From Candidatus Aminicenantota bacterium (GTDB taxonomy: Bacteria > Acidobacteriota > Aminicenantia > UBA2199): a DNA stretch of 47,107 nucleotides. The notes under the pieces were generated by a model. That model had not been told where the DNA came from, did no database searches, and was given only the letters and a program-made list of their open reading frames with translations. Within the stretch, counting starts at the first letter, position 1. Each line of letters starts with the position of its first letter. Both the position numbers and the translations under genes were made by a program. Positions 44,801 through 47,107 of this stretch are shown piece by piece. Where the stretch lies: positions 1-47,107 of the forward strand of contig JAOZUQ010000016.1 of assembly GCA_029938635.1 (NCBI GenBank). The letters run 5' to 3'.

Positions 44801-44946
44801 TTGGGTGTGTCAAAATATTTCCAGTTAAATCCTTTTTCGACAACTTTGTTTTTGCCGTAATAATAAGAAAAAAACTGAGATGATAATATTACCGGCAGAG
44901 CAAAAATCAATACAAATATGATTGTTTTATTTAGTTTTCTTTCCAT
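41887..44946 (-). CDS. HExxH metallopeptidase-like / beta-propeller / outer-membrane barrel fusion protein
   Basis: A 1019-residue protein with a signal peptide (IIFVLIFALPVILSS). Residues about 40-270 form a gluzincin-like domain: zinc site HELGH at 141-145, followed by PLWVMEGFSEF (Glu172/Glu176 as third ligand). Residues about 285-590 hold TolB/WD40-type blades, for example SSTGKKIAFSASDG and SSDGKKIYFSSDEKGAYNLY. Residues about 660-1019 are a BamA/surface-antigen-like barrel (TAGFGSDGSIFGYSFLRLED, AFTAELRFPLIKYIATPIG) ending in Tyr-Asn-Phe, a typical outer-membrane C-terminal signal. It could be a surface or periplasmic protease that is anchored by its own barrel, or a catalytically silent assembly factor. 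The start has AGGAA upstream. Confidence 0.85.
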   Translation of the reverse strand: MERKLNKTIIFVLIFALPVILSSQFFSYYYGKNKVVEKGFNWKYFDTPNFRIYHYIDDIKLLKKIAVTAENGYDKMSKFLNVEVEKRIPLIFYKNHVDFEQTNIYPGFLPTGAEAFAEPVSNRMVLHGDSSNEELMRTLTHELGHVFEYQVMYKKSSKSLFRFRSPPLWVMEGFSEFITRDWNAFSLLTVRDAVLNDMIPSLSKTGAMRGVGRSGRAPYDFGHIIYEFVEEKYGIRGVRNLLFSFRGNVYGSSRNLFRQFGTTQKEFNFELRKYMKNRFKDFVAKEDPEDYNYIIGPNFPFAYSFSHQISPGGELAATVTVNFKSRKIDIILISMKDGRVIKNITPGFTSKHDGISVKFNPEDGSTFTWDKKGDRIAFFARKEYTTYMVIIDVLKSKVVKMIKLKNIMEPSSPNFTDNGKNIYFAGVDGSKSFIYRHNLSSGRTDRITKGYLYIKSLNISSTGKKIAFSASDGKHSHIYVGNIENPEMAMKITSGNSNNITPAFSSDGKKIYFSSDEKGAYNLYSIDLEEKMNYRYTDVQTAIFFPMEIPGEENMLLISSYNKGNFVLLKKDISEFKEKREVQFESPEIVKGEDGEEEIRFSKEVIEKYGRENIHGAKFSLIDGEIIANRTFNKDLEEDLNFNLANRKKYKPFSALTVPSLPPITAGFGSDGSIFGYSFLRLEDIMKDHSFSLLVASYYGYQSYSLTYINLKNRFQYFSRLYWYSNSYFLGTGYYLEPDSTAYLDRNNYVLVSRRMGLTSGFYYPFSRSYRAEISLSLHYQKELADELFYGTELPYNQFFDGYAFPLTLSLVGETTRFSNIGPLMGHTFKVSASKYFKLGDNFVDSYALDLDARKYFRLAPNTLIALRLTGFASGGKYPLLFATGGNNTLRAAQFRSLIGTKGFAFTAELRFPLIKYIATPIGLMGPIRGVFFFDLGGIWDDSIQPYTGPDPYWKNYYDELRTFDMFSDGITLKDAISSYGVALEVNLWGYPLHFEWVYKTNLKESRFYGMKFWIGYNF

Positions 44947-44958
44947 TTTTTTTCCTGT

Positions 44959-45564
44959 TTATTTTATTAAATATCTTGTTTCCAGCCTTCCCAGTCCCAT
45001 GAAAAGCCTTACAAATTTTTCTGTGATCTTCCTGAAGAGGTACTCAAAATTATAATCGGGTTTTTTCCTGTCTGCTCCGTTATAAGTTTCTTTTATCTTT
45101 TTAGAAAAAATGTTTTTTCCCGTTGCTGCATCCCTGAAGAAAATTTCAAGCTGCAACTCCCAGTTCTCTATTTTTACAAAGATCCTCCTCTTTTTTCTAC
45201 CTTTTTGTTCATCAATGACATGTCTCTCTTTTATTTTCAGAGAGATTTCCCCACCTATCAGGAGCAGTTCACCTTCTTTCAAGCTGGAAACAGGGTCCTC
45301 CCCGGGTTTTTGTCTTGTGATCGGTTTATTAATTGTTTTCGGAAGTTCGTTTAAAAAGAAATAGTCGATACTCGGGCCGGGATCATACTCAGAGGGGAAT
45401 TTCTCAACCTTTACAGGATCGTAGACAACATTTTTGTACTTAATTAAATCTATAGTAGTCGAGCTTTTAACCGGAATTTTCACTATATTTACAGGTTGAG
45501 TCCTGCAGCTCCCGATTATGAAAGCAATTATGACTACATATACTATTATTATCACTCTTCTCAT
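44959..45564 (-). CDS. lipoprotein of unknown function
   Basis: A 201-residue lipoprotein with lipobox IIGSCRTQ (Cys20). The mature part is mostly beta (LLLIGGEISLKIKERHVIDE, ENWELQLEIFFRDAATG), like the LpoB/YajG-type accessory lipoproteins, but I cannot assign it. It overlaps the TPR lipoprotein by 4 bases and precedes the 1019-aa protein by 12 bases, so the three are one unit and may work together in outer-membrane assembly or surface display. Confidence 0.7.
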   Translation of the reverse strand: MRRVIIIVYVVIIAFIIGSCRTQPVNIVKIPVKSSTTIDLIKYKNVVYDPVKVEKFPSEYDPGPSIDYFFLNELPKTINKPITRQKPGEDPVSSLKEGELLLIGGEISLKIKERHVIDEQKGRKKRRIFVKIENWELQLEIFFRDAATGKNIFSKKIKETYNGADRKKPDYNFEYLFRKITEKFVRLFMGLGRLETRYLIK

Positions 45565-45950
45565 TTTCTTCTCCGTTTGTCTCTCTTTTTCATCTTTTCC
45601 AGGTCTTTATTCTCCTCAGAGTCAGATTCAAGGTCAGGATTCATCCTTTTTTTTAACCTGCTTATATTTCTTTTGATATATTCATTTTCCGGAGAGAGTT
45701 TTAACGCCTTCTGATACTCAGCCTCCGCTTCTTTTAATTTATTTTGATATTCCAGCGAGATTGCAAGGTTATTATGAATAGCAGCAGAATCATCGCCGGC
45801 CTCGAGAGCTCTTGACCATCTGTAATATGCTTCTTTCCATAATCCTCTTTTTGCCAGTTTATTTCCAAATTTAAATTCAGTATTCACTCTGTTCGCAGAA
45901 CAACCGGTCAGAAAGAATACAACCAACAGCATTAAGGTAATCTGTTTCAA
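45561..45950 (-). CDS. small TPR lipoprotein
   Basis: A 129-residue lipoprotein: LVVFFLTGCSAN has the lipobox Cys17. About two TPR units follow (LAKRGLWKEAYYRWSRALEA, AIHNNLAISLEYQNKLKEAE and so on), then a charged C-terminal tail of about 25 residues rich in Lys/Arg/Asp/Glu. The TTG start at 45950 is supported by AGGAGG 5 bases upstream. It is the first gene of the long minus-strand run. Confidence 0.78.
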   Translation of the reverse strand: MKQITLMLLVVFFLTGCSANRVNTEFKFGNKLAKRGLWKEAYYRWSRALEAGDDSAAIHNNLAISLEYQNKLKEAEAEYQKALKLSPENEYIKRNISRLKKRMNPDLESDSEENKDLEKMKKRDKRRRK

Positions 45951-46134
45951 AGGATCCTCCTATTATAAATATCTTTAACATTATGTTCATTTATTTTTTG
46001 TATAACTCTGTTCATTCGAAATAAGTAGCAATATTGTTTCCCGTTTTTGAATAAGGATTTTGTAACATAATTGTGACAACACAAATATTTGAGTGACGTT
46101 AAAACATACATATTTATGAGACAGGATCATCAAT

Positions 46135-46160
46135 CCAAAAGGGGACAGACACCTTTTTTC
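46135..46160 (+). repeat. dispersed GGGGACAGACACC repeat copy
   Basis: CCAAAAGGGGACAGACACC followed by a T-tract. It lies just upstream of the acpS promoter region, 36 bases before the start codon. Confidence 0.7.
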
Positions 46161-46166
46161 GGGATA

Positions 46167-46175
46167 TGGTAAAAT
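46167..46175 (+). promoter_or_regulatory. possible extended -10 promoter of acpS
   Basis: TG-G-TAAAAT at 46167-46175 is an extended -10 box without a good -35 box. A weak AGGGA ribosome-binding site (46183-46187) follows before the ATG at 46196. Confidence 0.35.
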
Positions 46176-46195
46176 TGTGTCAGGGATAAATAACA

Positions 46196-46567
46196 ATGAT
46201 AAAAGGGACCGGGGCTGACATAATCGCAATTGAAAGGATTAAAAAAGCCATAACCAGAGATGAATATTTTACAAAAAAGATCTTTTCACTGGAAGAGTCT
46301 GAGTACTGCAATTCAAAATTGAAGAAGGAGATACACTTTGCGGGACGGTTTGCCGCGAAAGAGGCTTTTTTCAAAGCTCTCGGAACCGGCTATAGAGATG
46401 GGATGAAATGGACGGAGATCAATGTAGTCAATGACGAACTTGGCAAGCCGGAAATCCGCATCTCAGGAAAAACACTTGATGTCTTCAAAAAGAAAGGAAT
46501 GAGCATCATAAACCTTTCGATCTCACACACCAAAGAATTCGCTGTCGCCTTTGTAATTATCGAATAG
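46196..46567 (+). CDS. acpS: holo-[acyl-carrier-protein] synthase
   Basis: A 123-residue enzyme that attaches 4'-phosphopantetheine from CoA to acyl carrier protein. KGTGADIIAIERIKKAI at the N-terminus holds the Mg2+-binding Asp; FAGRFAAKEAFFKALGTG holds the second acidic residue and Lys; LSISHTKEFAVAFVI ends the protein. Length is typical. It stands alone, followed by a long hairpin. Confidence 0.96.
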   Translation: MIKGTGADIIAIERIKKAITRDEYFTKKIFSLEESEYCNSKLKKEIHFAGRFAAKEAFFKALGTGYRDGMKWTEINVVNDELGKPEIRISGKTLDVFKKKGMSIINLSISHTKEFAVAFVIIE

Positions 46568-46571
46568 CGTG

Positions 46572-46676
46572 GGGGACGGTGCATTCGTTTTTGAGTTTAT
46601 TCTAATTTCAAAAATACGAAAATTTCAAAATGACAATAATCTGAAACATAAACTCGCAAACGAATGCACCGTCCCC
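46572..46676. repeat. long hairpin / palindromic element after acpS
   Basis: The left arm (46572-46600) and right arm (46648-46676) are 29 bases long and pair at 27 of 29 positions. Each begins with GGGGACGGTGCATTCG on its own strand. The 47-base loop is AT-rich and has two ATTTCAAAA repeats. The start GGGGAC resembles the dispersed GGGGACAGRCACC family. It could act as a bidirectional terminator or be a MITE-like element next to the transposase gene. Confidence 0.8.
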
Positions 46677-46711
46677 TCTCTTCTTAAATGAATAAGTTAC
46701 GAAACATATGA

Positions 46712-46735
46712 GACTCCTAAGTAGTATTAGGAGTC
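46712..46735. repeat. perfect 9-bp inverted repeat before the transposase gene
   Basis: GACTCCTAA (46712-46720) and TTAGGAGTC (46727-46735) are perfect inverted repeats with a 6-base loop. A related GACTCC/GGAGTC pair follows at 46791-46815, inside the coding region. It may be part of the element's left end or a translation control hairpin, since AGGAG is in the right arm. Confidence 0.6.
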
Positions 46736-46740
46736 ATTAG

Positions 46741-47107
46741 ATGGCAGGCAGAATAGGCAGATCAACCAGACATCGAGAGTTGTGGTATAAGACTCCATTG
46801 TGTAATAAAGGAGTCATGAGTTCCTATGAAGAGATATTCAAATTTTCAGGGTGTAAACAAGGTAAGTTCCGTTTAAAGGTTCTGGAGCATTTTGAGAAAC
46901 ACGGTTTACGATCAAGCATGGATGCCTATGGAGTTTCCAAGGCGACGATCTACAGATGGTTAAAGCCATATCGGAAGAGTGGAAAGGAACTTGGTTCATT
47001 AATCCCCAAGTCGAGATCTCCAATCAATAAACGTAAAATGATGGTTAAGCGGGAGTTGATCAACTTTATAAGAGAACTGAGAAGAGATCACTATCGGTTA
47101 GGTAAAG
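46741..47107 (+). CDS. DDE-type transposase (IS481/IS3-like), 5' part, cut by the window end
   Basis: The reading frame is open from ATG 46741 to the last base (122 codons). The translated start has an HTH region: FSGCKQGKFRLKVLEHFEKH, AYGVSKATIYRWLKPYRKSG, then LIPKSRSPINKRKM and FIRELRRDHYRLGK, typical of transposases with a helix-turn-helix domain followed by an rve integrase core. The core itself (DDE residues) is beyond the window. A second start at 46816 has AAAGGAG close upstream. The gene could be complete or broken; this cannot be seen here. Confidence 0.8.
   Translation, partial: MAGRIGRSTRHRELWYKTPLCNKGVMSSYEEIFKFSGCKQGKFRLKVLEHFEKHGLRSSMDAYGVSKATIYRWLKPYRKSGKELGSLIPKSRSPINKRKMMVKRELINFIRELRRDHYRLGK

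Noticed and set aside
1-47107. CRISPR array, rRNA or tRNA genes
   Set aside because: No regularly spaced identical repeats of CRISPR type, no rRNA-like stretches and no cloverleaf-like intergenic sequence were seen; the repeats present are dispersed single copies.

Overview
The window reads as a stretch of chromosome from an AT-rich, diderm (outer-membrane) bacterium. Four things point to a Gram-negative envelope: several lipoproteins, beta-barrel proteins, a YafK-type L,D-transpeptidase and a complete mreBCD-mrdA-rodA elongasome operon. A GWxTD-domain protein, a DUF6599-type protein and a DWG-type Ser/Thr kinase hint at the Acidobacteriota/Aminicenantes/FCB sphere. That placement is only an inference; no rRNA or tRNA gene is visible to settle it. 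All assignments come from reading the translations; no database was searched.

Layout. 1-1780: a TPR-like protein with two C-terminal zinc ribbons, flanked by non-coding repeats. 1781-4516 (minus): a GH3 (NagZ-like) glycosidase and a GNAT protein. 4609-5295: aat. 5380-14910 (plus): a tight cell-shape operon (FecR-like envelope protein, mreB, mreC, mreD, mrdA, rodA), continuing into a TIGR03960/TIGR03936-type radical SAM fusion and a SpoU-type RNA methyltransferase. 14921-15940 (minus): a DUF711 protein. 16072-20649 (plus): mntP, an NADPH-dependent FMN reductase, an ATP-grasp enzyme, a membrane-anchored Ser/Thr kinase and a DnaQ-like exonuclease. 20680-26406 (minus): an NTF2-like secreted protein, a YafK-like L,D-transpeptidase with no normal start codon, an RNase D-like exonuclease, glyA, rpiB, a DUF6599 protein and a Tat-exported DUF362 protein. 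26604-33113 (plus): an operon of a cyclic 2,3-diphosphoglycerate synthetase-like GTPase, carbamate kinase, a 732-aa protein of unknown type with a highly charged tail, nnr and tsaE. 33110-45950 (minus): a long run of envelope genes (GWxTD protein, beta-barrel, thioredoxin, TlpA-like lipoprotein, lipid kinase, lytic transglycosylase) around alaS and pilT, headed by two lipoproteins and a 1019-aa HExxH/beta-propeller/outer-membrane-barrel protein. 46196-46567: acpS. 46741 to the window end: the 5' part of a DDE transposase gene.

How the genes relate. Much of the window concerns the envelope: peptidoglycan elongation (mre/mrd/rod), turnover (NagZ, SLT transglycosylase, L,D-transpeptidase), exported redox proteins and lipoproteins. 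Housekeeping enzymes (aat, alaS, glyA, rpiB, nnr, tsaE, acpS) lie between.

The least expected signals are: (i) a dispersed family of intergenic repeats built on GGGGACAGRCACC, including a ~105-bp element present in inverted orientation at 1671-1770 and 19897-20005 and a 48-bp direct repeat at 1605 and 16647; (ii) a long hairpin over the pilT promoter that would mask the pilT ribosome-binding site only in read-through RNA; (iii) a predicted extended -10 promoter only 6 bases from the first codon of the cell-shape operon, suggesting a leaderless mRNA; (iv) the cpgS-arcC-unknown-nnr-tsaE operon; (v) the 1019-aa protease-like/propeller/barrel protein.
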